A DNA stretch of 64,000 nucleotides from Spisula solida (taxonomy: Eukaryota > Mollusca > Bivalvia > Venerida > Mactridae), in assembly GCA_947247005.1 (NCBI GenBank), contig OX365946.1, positions 5,278,453-5,342,452 on the forward strand, given 5' to 3'. The position numbers and the translations under genes are program-made. Below, piece by piece: positions 1 through 10,984 of this stretch. The notes under the pieces were generated by a model. It was not told where the DNA came from. It saw only the letters and a program-made list of their open reading frames with translations, and searched no databases. Position 1 is the stretch's first letter, and each line of letters begins with the position of its first letter.

Positions 1-1400
1 TGGTTTATAATTTCCTGGAATTATTGCATGAGAATAATCATCAGCTATCTCATCCTAAGAACCATCAGCATAGAAATAAACTCTCATGTTATCAAATTTA
101 TGTAGGTTCCGCCATCGTTTCTCTGTGGCGTTGGATTGTCCGTGTGTTATATTATTTAAAGAGAAGGGTTAACAGATATTGTAGAGTATTCCCAACCGGA
201 ACATAAATCCACCAAAAAATATTTTAGTACATAATTTACACGTTTCGTTGATCGTGATGATAATCTTTATTTTACGCAATGATGGAATCAGTATCATGCT
301 GTTTTTATTGACGATCGATGAAAAGTTTCTAATTTGCGAAACTGATATTTTTGGATAACTCCCTGATTCGCAGTTCAACATGTTGGTTTATTGCTGCGCA
401 TATAGTGTTTATTTTATTGATTTGAATATTATTTTATTAAAGAATATTTACTTCCGGAAAAGCAAGCAAGTACTGGTTGATACAAAATGACCGTTGTCAA
501 TGCGATGGAAGCATATACCCGGTAACCCGTCAAACCGGATACCGACCTGAGATATGTTTGCGCTCAACCGGTCGTGCTAGCGGGTCAGTCTCGGATAAAT
601 ATTTAACAAATTGGTTTTATTGTTGATTATTCCACAACGCTTACATATTGATAACCAAAGGATTCGCCACGGCTTACAATCCATCACTTTACTATTTAAT
701 AGACAGGGGTCCGTAAGATACTTTTCGACCGACCCTCGAATAATGTCCAATATCTTTAACAAATACTGTAGTCCACTGGTTGGTAAATTAGCCATGCTAG
801 TCATTGGCATTGAAAATGAACATTATATCAAAAGTTAAGTAGATTAGCGTGTCTGTCAATATTTAATGTTAAGTTCAGATGTCATCTACGTTACGCATGC
901 GTTACGGCGTGTGTATAATGAACGTTCCCGTTTAAATTAACATTTTAAATTTTAACCACCGTTGTACTTAAGTAGCAATTATATTTTTTACAAAGGTAAT
1001 GAAACATCGAACAAAGAAGGCAGCACTCAACTGAAACCGCCGAACCCAGAAAACAGAAATAACACATACCACAATCACACGGTACAACGCCTAAAACACA
1101 ATCCAACGAGAAAATGAATCTTAACCGCTGAAAGTGCAAGCTTCAGCTGTCAGACAACTCCGAACTTATTAATAAACTAATTGTTAAGCAATCATTTACT
1201 GAATAATTGATACTAGTACGTCTCCAGTTATATTGCCAATACATAGGTCGACGACATAGGATTATGATATAAACAGATCGACGCTTAGTGCAGAATGTTA
1301 TAATCTTTAGAAATAAACCGATCATGATGATGTTAACTTCATCACAGTCGTACAAGGTGACTGGGGTATACATTTAGAACAACATGCTATCCATGCAGTT
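1..1400. other. AT-rich stretch without a recognisable gene
   Basis: Only short open frames of 60-77 codons on both strands, with no domain-like composition. The one structured part is about 1010-1140, where the text (GGCAGCACTCAAC, then CAGAAAACAGAAA and ACACATACCACAATCACAC) resembles a diverged copy of the R repeat seen at 9.7, 39.2 and 43.7 kb. I see nothing else that I can support. Confidence 0.5.
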
Positions 1401-1456
1401 CATCTCTACTAAATCTGGCAGGGACTTTACGTTACAATTATCACTTGAGCAATCTG

Positions 1457-1645
1457 CTATGATACCAGGTTGAGCAGGTCATATTTGTTAGTGCCAATGG
1501 CTTTGTTCATAGGTTCCATGTATTGAAAAATATCATTTGCTAAGTTGCCAATTACTTTTGGAATAACAAAGAATCCCACTTTGGGTTTAAACTGCTTGAA
1601 ACTGGTTGCCGTATCTTCCACCGCAGGAATTTGAAGTTCTTGCAA
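1457..1645 (-). pseudogene. Unassigned protein-like open frame, possible transposon coding scrap
   Basis: A 62-residue minus-strand frame whose composition is more protein-like than its neighbours (KQFKPKVGFFVIPKVIGNLA, then NDIFQYMEP). It opens with TTG rather than ATG and has no upstream continuation, so it would have to be an internal fragment. A weakly similar stretch lies in the same orientation at about 2645-2740, and reading that on the minus strand gives a KVI..LA pattern with a stop in it. Two diverged copies of one frame fit a decayed mobile-element gene better than a host exon. I do not recognise the family and assign no function. Confidence 0.25.
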
Positions 1646-2660
1646 TAAAATATTATTCGAGTCGGTCCATCACTCATCCCTCTCTCTCTATATACATGTA
1701 TATATGTAATAGAAGGAACGGAACGCCTTTACCCTCTAAAATGGAATCCCGTAGCCTGTGCTAACAAAATGAAAGATAGAAGTGATCAAGTAAGCTCATT
1801 CAACGAAGAATATTTATATGTACCACATGCATTCGAAAATATTCACTTTCGTCTGATATTACGAGATATATTCCTTATTTCCTTCACGAAATGTCAATAT
1901 CTAGTACATCGTCGATACTGTTCGGTGTCGTCACTAAATCTAACCCTCAGGCAAATATTAAAAACATTTTGGGATATGGTAGACGAGCACAATTTGAATT
2001 GAAAGTGTTACCATGCTATGATAAATATGCTTTATAATGCGTATTTGTTGATTAACTCCATAGGTAAATAACGAACATTGTAATGCTATGTTTGGTATGT
2101 CCACCAAATTTTAATTTGAAGGAAAAACGCATTCGGAAAGCATGCCCTATCGCAATATAGAATGCCCTTAAGAGTTTATACAAAGTGGGAGTGACTCTAG
2201 ACTTAACATTCCATCGTTTTATCCCCAACCGTTGCATGCTTTCCTCTTGGCAAATCAGTTATATTTACAAACCAGTGACATTCCTTAGCTACTCACTTGT
2301 TTATCGTGCGCAAATCGTGGACCGATGTGTAAAAAAATAACAAAATCAACTGACCGTGAGTGGAAAATATCGAATGGCACCGACCAGATTTTAAACTTTG
2401 ATAAGTAAATCACGAATATTTCGCGAAAACTCAGGAAAATATATTGATTGCCAATTAGATTGGGTACATATTAGTTGTCTTCGTCAAATGAGCTAAGTTA
2501 AACGTGATCGCTGGTATCTTTTATTGTGTAAGCACTGGCTACGATATTCCATTTTGAGGGGGAAAGGCGTTGCGTTCCTTCAATTATATATATGTATATA
2601 TGTAGAGTGATGTGTGAAGGACCGACTTGTATTATATTCTATTGGTAGAACTTCCACGCA
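1630..2660. repeat. Diverged inverted duplication with arms of about 200 bp
   Basis: The text from about 1630 to 1860 reappears reverse-complemented at about 2395-2655. Landmarks shared by the arms are GTCGGTCC, the run of TATATAC/ATATATG, GAAGGAACG.AACGCCTTT, TCAAAATGGAAT..CGTAGCC and GATCA.GT..AAGCTCATT. The spacer is about 540 bp. Substitutions and small indels are common, so the duplication is old. It could be a decayed foldback element or two opposed insertions of one family; I cannot define clean ends or a target-site duplication. Confidence 0.6.
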
Positions 2661-4040
2661 TTGAAATGATATTACTAGTAGTTGCTAAGATTTCAATTAC
2701 TTTTGAAGATCAAAAAGTCTCACTAGGTGCAATATTCTTATAACCTATTGATCGCCCTGTTGAAAGTACATATAACATTATAGCAGTGCATAATCAAATG
2801 TCTTTTCTAGTACTATATTGTATTATAGCAGTCTGGTTTGCTTTACCATTAGCTGTAAAACGTGATATTTTTCAAGGATTCACCAGCGAGAAATATATGT
2901 CTTGGCAGATACTGGGTCATTCGTGATTCGTGATGGTACCTGTGGCGATAAGGATCTGTCTTCAATAACGAGCACTCTAACGATATGGCAAAATGTGTAG
3001 AGCCGATAAAAGTACATCAATTGTGTACTCAAGTCAGATTTATTGGACACTAAGTGTCTGCTACATTAATTACCCCAAAATATAAATTAAAACACAGGTG
3101 TTAGTTGATAATAATTTTAATTAAAGGCTTTTGTAAAACAAGTTATTACTATTTAATTTCCAGATGAAATTCACTCTGACGAGGGTGTGAAAGGTTTTAG
3201 GAGCTAATCACACACTTTATTGTATTAAAATGATAAAATAAAATTTATTGACTTTTAAATCAACCATATTGCAATGAAGTTGGGTAACCTTGTTTCTGTT
3301 GCGATTGCCAAGATAATATAATCATAACAACAATTGTATGAAACTCATTTGTTCTGCGCATGTTATTACGCTATTTATGAGGCTGTTCAGCGGTCTCTGC
3401 ACCCAAATATCGCCAAGTTTGGTTCCTTCCCGCGTCAGATGCAACTAATTTCAACACAAAGTCGATTGCCAACATGAGCAATTATAGCTTATTGACTATA
3501 AAGTTGGCAGAAACAGAAGATTGTTTAGAAAACGGTCCAAAATAATTTCCGGAAAACTACTTCCAACTAAGAATTTGACGGAATGAGATTAAATTTGAAT
3601 ATTTATTTTCATCATATCACTGTTTAATAGAGCCTGGTACATTTGTTTAAACTTCGAATGTGCATGTTTCCATGCACAATATCAGGAGTAAGTGCAATTT
3701 GTATTAGTATTGTATAGTATTATTCATATTGTAAGTCGTTCAGTATTCGTATTATTTAAAAATTGATTAGATATTTATGTTTCTATTTCTAGACTTGTAG
3801 CTCAACGAATGTCTAATTAACCCGACCTATATCCAATTAAATAAGTATAGTATGCGACATATTAATCAATAAGTTTAATGTATTATTATTCTTTAATTGT
3901 ATACCCTTGTTTATCGATGTACCAAAATAAGCACCATATATAACAGCACTATCATTATATATTATTAATTTCACAAAAACGGGTTAGCATGTATATTTCA
4001 TTATTTGACAAGTTTTTAAGCGTTTAGAAACATTAGATAT
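2661..4040. other. No gene seen
   Basis: AT-rich DNA with no open frame above 60 codons and no repeat that I can match elsewhere in the window. Confidence 0.4.
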
Positions 4041-4140
4041 ATAGATAGTGTGATTCGAACTTGCGCCCCTCAGACAAAATTTATGATTCCAAACTTATAT
4101 CAACTTGCGTTCTTAGCCAACACTCGTTTCATAAGCCACG
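4040..4140 (-). repeat. tRNA-like pol III promoter region, probable SINE head
   Basis: On the minus strand, AGTTCGAATCA (plus 4051-4061) resembles an internal box B (GGTTCGAATCC), and TGGCTAAGAACG (plus 4108-4119) resembles a box A, about 60 bp upstream. Between them lies TGTCTGAGGGGCGC, which resembles the long variable arm of a leucine- or serine-type tRNA. The acceptor stem does not close, so a functional tRNA is unlikely. A tRNA-derived SINE or tRNA relic is the best reading. Confidence 0.4.
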
Positions 4141-4607
4141 TGGTATGTCCACTCTGTGGTGCCTTTAAGGACAAACTACGGCAAAGATGAGCAAGCCGTC
4201 GGGAAGATCAATACCAGGCAAGTCGTTGTAAAAGTATGTTCGTTTTATAATTTATTTTAGTGTTAAGTACTGAGGCAAGCATGTTATTCCATGAAACGGG
4301 TTATTTTATCAATCTAAAAGTGAACGTTATCGGCTTGCAGGTCGGGATTTTTCAATAATTACTTTTCTTAGAATGTGACAGAAGCAGGTGACCAATTGAA
4401 TTTGGTAGAATTTTATTGTTTGTTGGACTGCACTTAGAAAAGTACACTGTTATTGTTATAAACTTTTAAGTCGGTTTATATCATGCAAATACACTTTTAA
4501 ATACACAGTTTACTCGTATAGTATATAACCTGTTTGATATTAGAAATTCACAAAATAGACCTTTAACGAAACAAACATGTATGTTGTACAATAAGTACCT
4601 TATAGTA

Positions 4608-5918
4608 CGAGTGCCACTTAAAAAGTATTAATCAGTGGGCGATAAATCAATATCATTGCCCCTGACTATATTAAAAGTGTACATTGTGTTAAAGATCAAT
4701 CTTTCAGCTAGACATTTGTAGTATTTTCATCATTTTATAGGAATGCATTTCTATTTTATTGATATTCAAACAGGACAAGGTTTAAAGCACTTGACAAAAA
4801 ATCTCTCATTAACGCGTAAGAAAATTTTTCTATATGGACTCCTACGGTTACGGAGCGTCGTTTTCAAATGTCATTCAGGCTGATTAAAATTGAATTGACA
4901 TTATTTGCAATATGTATCATTGTACTCTTAAATGGCGATCCATAATTTTAAAAATGTTAAATTATTACCAATTTATAGCAATATAAACAAGTCATATCCG
5001 AGACCCAACCTACCACATATACATCCTAATTAATATTAGATATCTACTAGTTAAATTAACTTTCTAGATTATGATATGTAGAAATATTCGTCGGGCGATT
5101 TTAATCTTTTTAACCTCAATTCTATTTTTTACAACCAAATTTTATGTTCGACCCCATCTTTGAAAAAGTGGGTGGGGTAATGTAACACCACCAATGTATA
5201 ACAAAAAATATTTTTTCAACCCTGTTGTCAATTTCATGTATTCTTTTATATGAAATTACCACCATGTGTTTTTATTTTTGTTTTCTGTAATATTGTTTTA
5301 GGAATATGACGTCATAAATCTAAAATACGTATTTTTTGGTCACGTGATCATGTTCTTTGAGGTGTTGTAAAGGACAAACTATTAATAATTCAGAATTTAT
5401 TTATTATGTAAGAGATAGTAACATATATAAATGTTCAAAATAGCAACATGTTTAACTTTCCCACTTAAAAGTCCAATAGTACAATAGAGTAACAGCGCTT
5501 AGGGCATAGTCCAAGTAAAATGCTGTTTCCATGAGTATTTGAAACATGGCAGATTCCTTGTACAACTTAAGCCATGTAGACTATCCAAACAATAATTTGG
5601 ATTTATCACTAATTAAACAAGTATACGATGCATCTAATGTGCACATTTCAAAGCAATCGGAATAAAATTGTAGAAATAATGAACATTAATATCTACCCTT
5701 TCGACTGCTAATGTACCTCATTTTCTCGACAGTCCAGTGTTCCATACCCCTATTGGTTTAATGTCATATCGATGAATGGATAGTTTTCCGATTGCAATAT
5801 TGTTTTATTGGTTAGCTAGGCAAAGGTTTATCTTTCTGAAAATGTCCACTTTTATACACATTAAGTGGATATTAAACATGTAATTGGCCACTGATTAATA
5901 CTTTTTAAGTGGCCCTCG
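4608..5918. mobile_element. Terminal-inverted-repeat element flanked by TA, nonautonomous
   Basis: The left end (CGAGTGCCACTTAAAAAGTA at 4608) matches the reverse complement of the right end (CGAGGGCCACTTAAAAAGTA, ending at 5918). The match covers about 35 bp with few mismatches, then weakly further inward (ATTAAAAGTGTACATT against ATAAAAGTGGACATTT). The dinucleotide TA lies immediately outside both ends (4606-4607 and 5919-5920), as expected for the Tc1/mariner superfamily. The 1.31-kb interior has no transposase-like frame. The terminal repeat is itself partly palindromic (CCACT...AGTGG). Confidence 0.65.
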
Positions 5919-8900
5919 TATAACTACATTCTGAGCTTGTGGAGTAAAATCAATTATATTTCACAAACATTAAATTATGAAGATGCTTTACACTACATTT
6001 CGTCCGTTTAAACTGCATTTATTTTTAAAGAGTACTTCCAAAACATACCAACCTTTAATATTTGTGTTATAATTTGGGAATACACTCAACAAGAAGCCGA
6101 CATGAGATTACCAGTACTCATTTATTATATGTATATTCTCGGAAGGCTACAGCTAGTATATATCTAATAATTCGACACGTAACTACCCACAAAGCCACGT
6201 GTGCCTTTATCACTATTAATGCATGGACATACACTAAAAAATGAATGAGTTAATTTGCCAGTTCATGCTATGTTCCCGCAAACCTTCGACCCAGATCTCA
6301 GCAGGCAATACAAAACATCGTTATTACATACTGCGATGGTCTGCCACATAATTATCTTATTGTGACGTTATCATAATGAAATGAATTATTACATGCTCAT
6401 AACGGACACTAATTATAAATAATAAACAAATATATACAACTTCAGTCCGAACCGTGATAAGTTATTTGAGCATATATACCAAGGGAATATGTCTAACAAC
6501 AGTCTCGTTTATTTGTTTATTCTTAAATGTTTAAGTACATTTTTGACACCTGAAATAAGGATTTTGTCTGTGTCCTTTAAGTGCTGTCTTAATGTCCGAG
6601 TTTGCATTACCGTTTTGTGAATGCATTGTATTTTTGTTATTAGAAGGAAACAGAGTTGTACTCAAAATTACTTATTCCATATATACTCCAAGACTTTAAA
6701 AACGTCTCACCTGTTTCAACGTCACATATCGTTTAAATTGTTTATTTTGTTGAAAATAAAACAGTTTCACGTGCGTGTTAATTGGTCTTGTCTGTGTATA
6801 ATTCAATTTAGTTTGTCAAAATATGATATCTCGTTATTAACTAATGACACTGCAAGCACAATCACTACAGGCAAAAGTGTGAATTTTCAATTCGGACTAT
6901 ACGCGCAATAAACCATTATATGCGGTATGACTTTCGTCTACGAAGTTCTTTTATAAACCTTCCTGTCACTTATGAGATGTCCACAATAACATCTACGCAT
7001 GATCAAATACAAAATCATCTGTCGAATTAAAGAAATCAAAGCACTACAAGTGCTGATGAGAGGCTATCTTGTTGCTGCTAATAAAGCTCAAACCGACTTT
7101 ACACGTTTAGTGTTCGTTTTCTTATTGCCGATCTTGTATTTAATGTCAAAAATAGACCTATGTGACTATATGGGCGTGCTGGGTATCTAAATAATTGTAA
7201 AAGGGGCATATTAATTTATTTGGAATAAATGGGTAGAATGCGTATAACAAAATTTGCTCTAAAATAATAATACGCGCCTATTTATCAGATTATACAGTAC
7301 TGTCTTGTAATCACTTCCCTCACAGCGTGAGACAGTATATAGAAAGCTAGTGCCACACCATATGATTACATAATAATACTTTGCAGACGATATACAATTC
7401 ATTCATAAAACTATCACATGATAGTGATAGGTCAAGCACTCCTATATTCTAAAAGTAGCTACATCCGGAGGAGTAAGTCATTTTCATATTACAAAACAAG
7501 TTCGATATCGCTCCAACGGAGTGATAATCTGCAAAAATATCGATTTAACGAACAGTTTGACAATGATCGCTGATCTTAGAATAAACAAATGTTGCTGATT
7601 TATTAAATCAGTTAAAATATTTGGAGAAACATATGTAGCAATATTGGGATTGTTGACAGTTTCTGGAACTACTTCAGTGCGGATTCACATTGTTTAGCCT
7701 AAAGGCGTTCAGTTGGCATTAAGAAATAGGTAATAATACATATGAGAGGCTAACGCCTCACAAATACATGAACAAAAGGCAATAACAAAATAACGTCAAC
7801 ACGTTTAGACAGACACTCAAAATCACCAAGTTTCAAAATATAATCTTATCTTTTTGAACATGTTGAATATTTGCAGTTGAAATAAGGTAAGTGAGTGCGG
7901 TGAAAAAAAAACATCATTATGAAAACTTGCAGATGCTTTAATACAAAATAGAAAACGATTAACTAATTATTAGACGAATGTGTCTAACAAATAGGAGCAC
8001 AGTAAGACCACGCATAGCCTGTATTGAAAACCCCACACGTTTGTCTAGATGAGTGTGTTTGCAGTATTCCTAGAAAAAACGAGATAACTTTTTATTACAA
8101 ACTAAATTGAATGATACGCATGAAATATATATTAACACACACGTAGAATGATCGTTCAAAAAATTAAATAATTTAAGCGATATTTGAATTTAAGTCATTG
8201 GGTATAAAACGCCGTTTATTAATCTATAATGTACTTAAACATCTTATAATATGTCACCTGCACTGTTATATGTAATGTCACACTTTCGTGGTTGTTATTA
8301 TCAGACTGCGAGATCCTTATTTGGCTTCTTATTTTTGGCTGAATGATACGTCTAGACATATGTTGTTTGGTAGAAAAAATGTACTATAACATTGTCTATT
8401 AAATGTTGTAGTTAAGGTTCATATATATATATATATTATATAAAAACGTACTTCTACCTTGGGGAAATAATTTATACTGTTCAATAAAAAAGGTTAAGGT
8501 AAAAACGCACCCAATTTTTTATTCTTTTTCAATTACAGCTTTTAATATGAAAACCTTTTAAACTCAGTGATTCACGAACAGTTTATTTCAACCCCACATA
8601 GGATCTGATGTAAACACAGATAAAACAGTAACTTCACAATAATATCACAATTTATACAATGCTTGTAAACTGAGTTTGGTCATTTCAATCCAAGACATAA
8701 TTTAGTCGTATTACGATTGACATCCCTCTTCGTCTTAAACGAGTCGCTTGAATACTAAGTATTTTTGATAAGTATTTGTATGCTATTAAATTATGATGAT
8801 AGATAGTAATACATCGGATTACCAAAGTGGCATCCTGCTGAAACAGTAGAAATAATGGCACAAAGCCAAAACAAAGCAAAATTAGCTCTGAATGCACAAA

Positions 8901-9220
8901 ACCACACAAAATCACAAAATCACAAACACAAGCCGATATTCTCCATTTCAATCATTCATAGCGGTTACAATTAAAACCTTAGTATAATAAAACCTAGTAG
9001 TATACAAGTAAACCACTCGTAAAGGTTCTGTTGGAACATAGGACGAATAGGAAAATACGCGTAATCATAATATTTAAGCATGTTTTCTTACTTTGGATGT
9101 TGTCCTAATAATTCATCGATATTCAGTGAAATCTAAGTGAGATTGTATTGTGTGTTCCTACATGTACTGTATCCTGACGAGATCAGTATAGATAAGTCGC
9201 GACAACATAAAAAGGTAGTG
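5919..9220. other. No gene seen
   Basis: Scattered open frames of 60-96 codons with no recognisable domain. A short (AT)n tract lies at 8421-8440. The minus-strand frame over 8685-8951 overlaps A/C-rich simple sequence (repeated CACAAAATCACAAAATC-like text near 8900), so it is not persuasive as a gene. Confidence 0.4.
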
Positions 9221-9224
9221 GTGG

Positions 9225-9640
9225 TTTTTCAGTGGTTTGATACTTTGAGCAAAAACAGTCTGAAGACATTTAAATACAATGACCGATGGTTGGAAAGTTG
9301 AATACTATTCCGTTAGAAACACAGTGCGAATATATATAGCGACAATGACCGTTTGTAGGAGAGTTGATATTTTGATAATACTCAGTGCAAAGACACCAGC
9401 AATGACCGTTTGTATGAGTTTGAGGATCAACAAACGTGCGAAGACAATTTAATGGTAATTATTTGTTGACCAAGAGTTCAACAGTTTATAAACACAGTAC
9501 AATTAAGACAATATAACATTATTGACTTTTTGTCCGATAGTTCCATGCTTAATGTGGGTCAAGACAATCCAACAGTAATGACCGTTTGTTCAAGAGTTGA
9601 ATAGTTTAGAAAACACAGTGCAAATACAGTATAACACAAA
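9225..9640. repeat. Diverged minisatellite, units of about 55-70 bp
   Basis: The phrase AATGACCGTTTGT followed by AGAGTTGAATAGTTT and AACACAGTGCAAA recurs imperfectly about six times. Anchors are near 9280, 9346, 9402, 9460, 9530 and 9578. Units vary in length and carry many substitutions, which suggests an old array no longer being homogenised. Confidence 0.6.
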
Positions 9641-9675
9641 TTACAGGATTTTCAAACCATTCAATACGCCTAGTT

Positions 9676-10760
9676 AGCAACTGATGAAAAAAGATTATAT
9701 TAAGTCAGAAAGGGAAGGCAGCACTCAAAAAGATTATATTAAGTCAGACAGGGAAAGCAGCACTCAACTTAACCAGCCGAGCACAGAAAACATTAAAAAC
9801 ACACAAAGCACAATGCTCAACTAAACAAGCGCAGATCCGCCCAAGTCCAAGCTGTCGAAAAGTATAATAAATTAAAAGATTCAGAAAACAAAAGGCGGAA
9901 TGCCTACGCTGAATGACCTAGTTACAATAGTAAAACTGCTGAACTACATAGTTTAAGCAGCCTTTAGAATATAACCTACATTATGAGCCAATGAAAACGC
10001 CGCATTTTCGCGGTTAAATGAAAATTTAATCATTAAAATTTTCTCTTAACAGACTTGACGTCTTGCGTTGGCGCTAATTTCTATCGGCCAATCAGAATGC
10101 AGAATGTTATATTCTAAGTTAGTTAGAACATATTAAGTAAATTTTAATGACTAAAAAGGCCTCGCTTCGCTTCGCTCGCTCCGCCCTTTTTAATCATTAA
10201 AATGTACTTAATATGTTCTAACTATAACTTAGTCTCAAAAGTTAAATAACAGTATTAAAACGTTGAAAGGTCCGTATAGTCGTATGACCTACTTTCAATT
10301 AGTAAAATGACGTAATTGAACAAATCGAGATATGACGTAATGAACAAGTCATTAAGAATTGCAAGCAATACAGAAGTCCCCTACCGGTTTAAAGCCATAT
10401 TCAATGTGTCTGTTGCCATAGCAACCACAATTCCCGTTAACTTAACCAGCCGAGCACAGAAAACATTAAAAACACACAAAGCACAATGCCCAACTGAACC
10501 AACAGAGTACAGGAACATAAAACACATACAAGGCACAATGCCTAACTAAACAAGCAAAGATCCGCCCAAAAAAATATATATTAAAGTCCAAGCTGTCGAA
10601 AAATATAAAACATTATTACTAGCTGAATTACCCAGTTTCCACAGCAAAACGACTATAATGCCTAGTTTTAGCTATCAGAAATCCTAAAACGAAGAAGTGC
10701 CCAACACACTGCCAACCAAGAAAATCAGCCCTTGTCCAGACTGTTAAAAATTCCATTAAA
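9676..10760. repeat. R composite interspersed repeat, copy 1
   Basis: Starts with two near-identical 38-bp units (AAGATTATATTAAGTCAGA then GGGAAGGCAGCACTCAA). Next comes text containing CCAGCCGAGCACAGAAAAC and ACACACAAAGCACAATG, then GATCCGCCCAAGTCCAAGC. Around 10443-10552 the block is itself two tandem sub-units of about 55 bp. Related copies lie near 1.0, 30.6, 39.2, 43.7 and 51.7 kb and, reverse-complemented, at 53.1 kb, so this is a dispersed family. The copy at 39.2 kb is absent from its paralogous site, which shows mobility. The class is unknown; internal tandem repeats without clear inverted ends would fit a nonautonomous Helitron-like element, but I cannot show that. Confidence 0.6.
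9964..10243. mobile_element. Nested foldback (hairpin) element inside R
   Basis: There are two consecutive inverted repeats. The first has outer arms TTAGAATATAAC (9964) and GTTATATTCTAA (ending 10117). The second has left arm about 10113-10160 (AGTTAGAACATATTAAGTAA and TTTTAATGACTAAAAAGG) and right arm about 10187-10243, separated by a GC-rich loop made of CTTCG and CTCG repeats. The copy of R at 39.6 kb runs from ATACATAGTT into AAGTTAAATAGCAGTA without this segment, so it looks like a foldback or MITE-type insertion. Its G+C-rich loop stands out sharply from the surroundings. Confidence 0.6.
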
Positions 10761-10984
10761 CTAGAAAAGCTCTACATTGCACTTTCCACAAGGGGCAGTC
10801 TTTGCCCACAATATTTAATAAAATGTGAGGTAACGGGAGGAATAAAGGCAATCAGTAGCACCTTACTTACGCGATGACAGCTTTAAAAGTATATGGCATT
10901 AATGCAGAACGATCAGTTCGAATGTACCATTTTTTCAGACCCAATAGCAAGGCTACAAAAAGAATTTGATTCATATACTCCCTC

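Noticed and set aside
9225..9640. CRISPR-like spaced repeats
   Set aside because: Repeats and spacers are not distinct, unit length varies and all parts diverge together. The genome context is eukaryotic.
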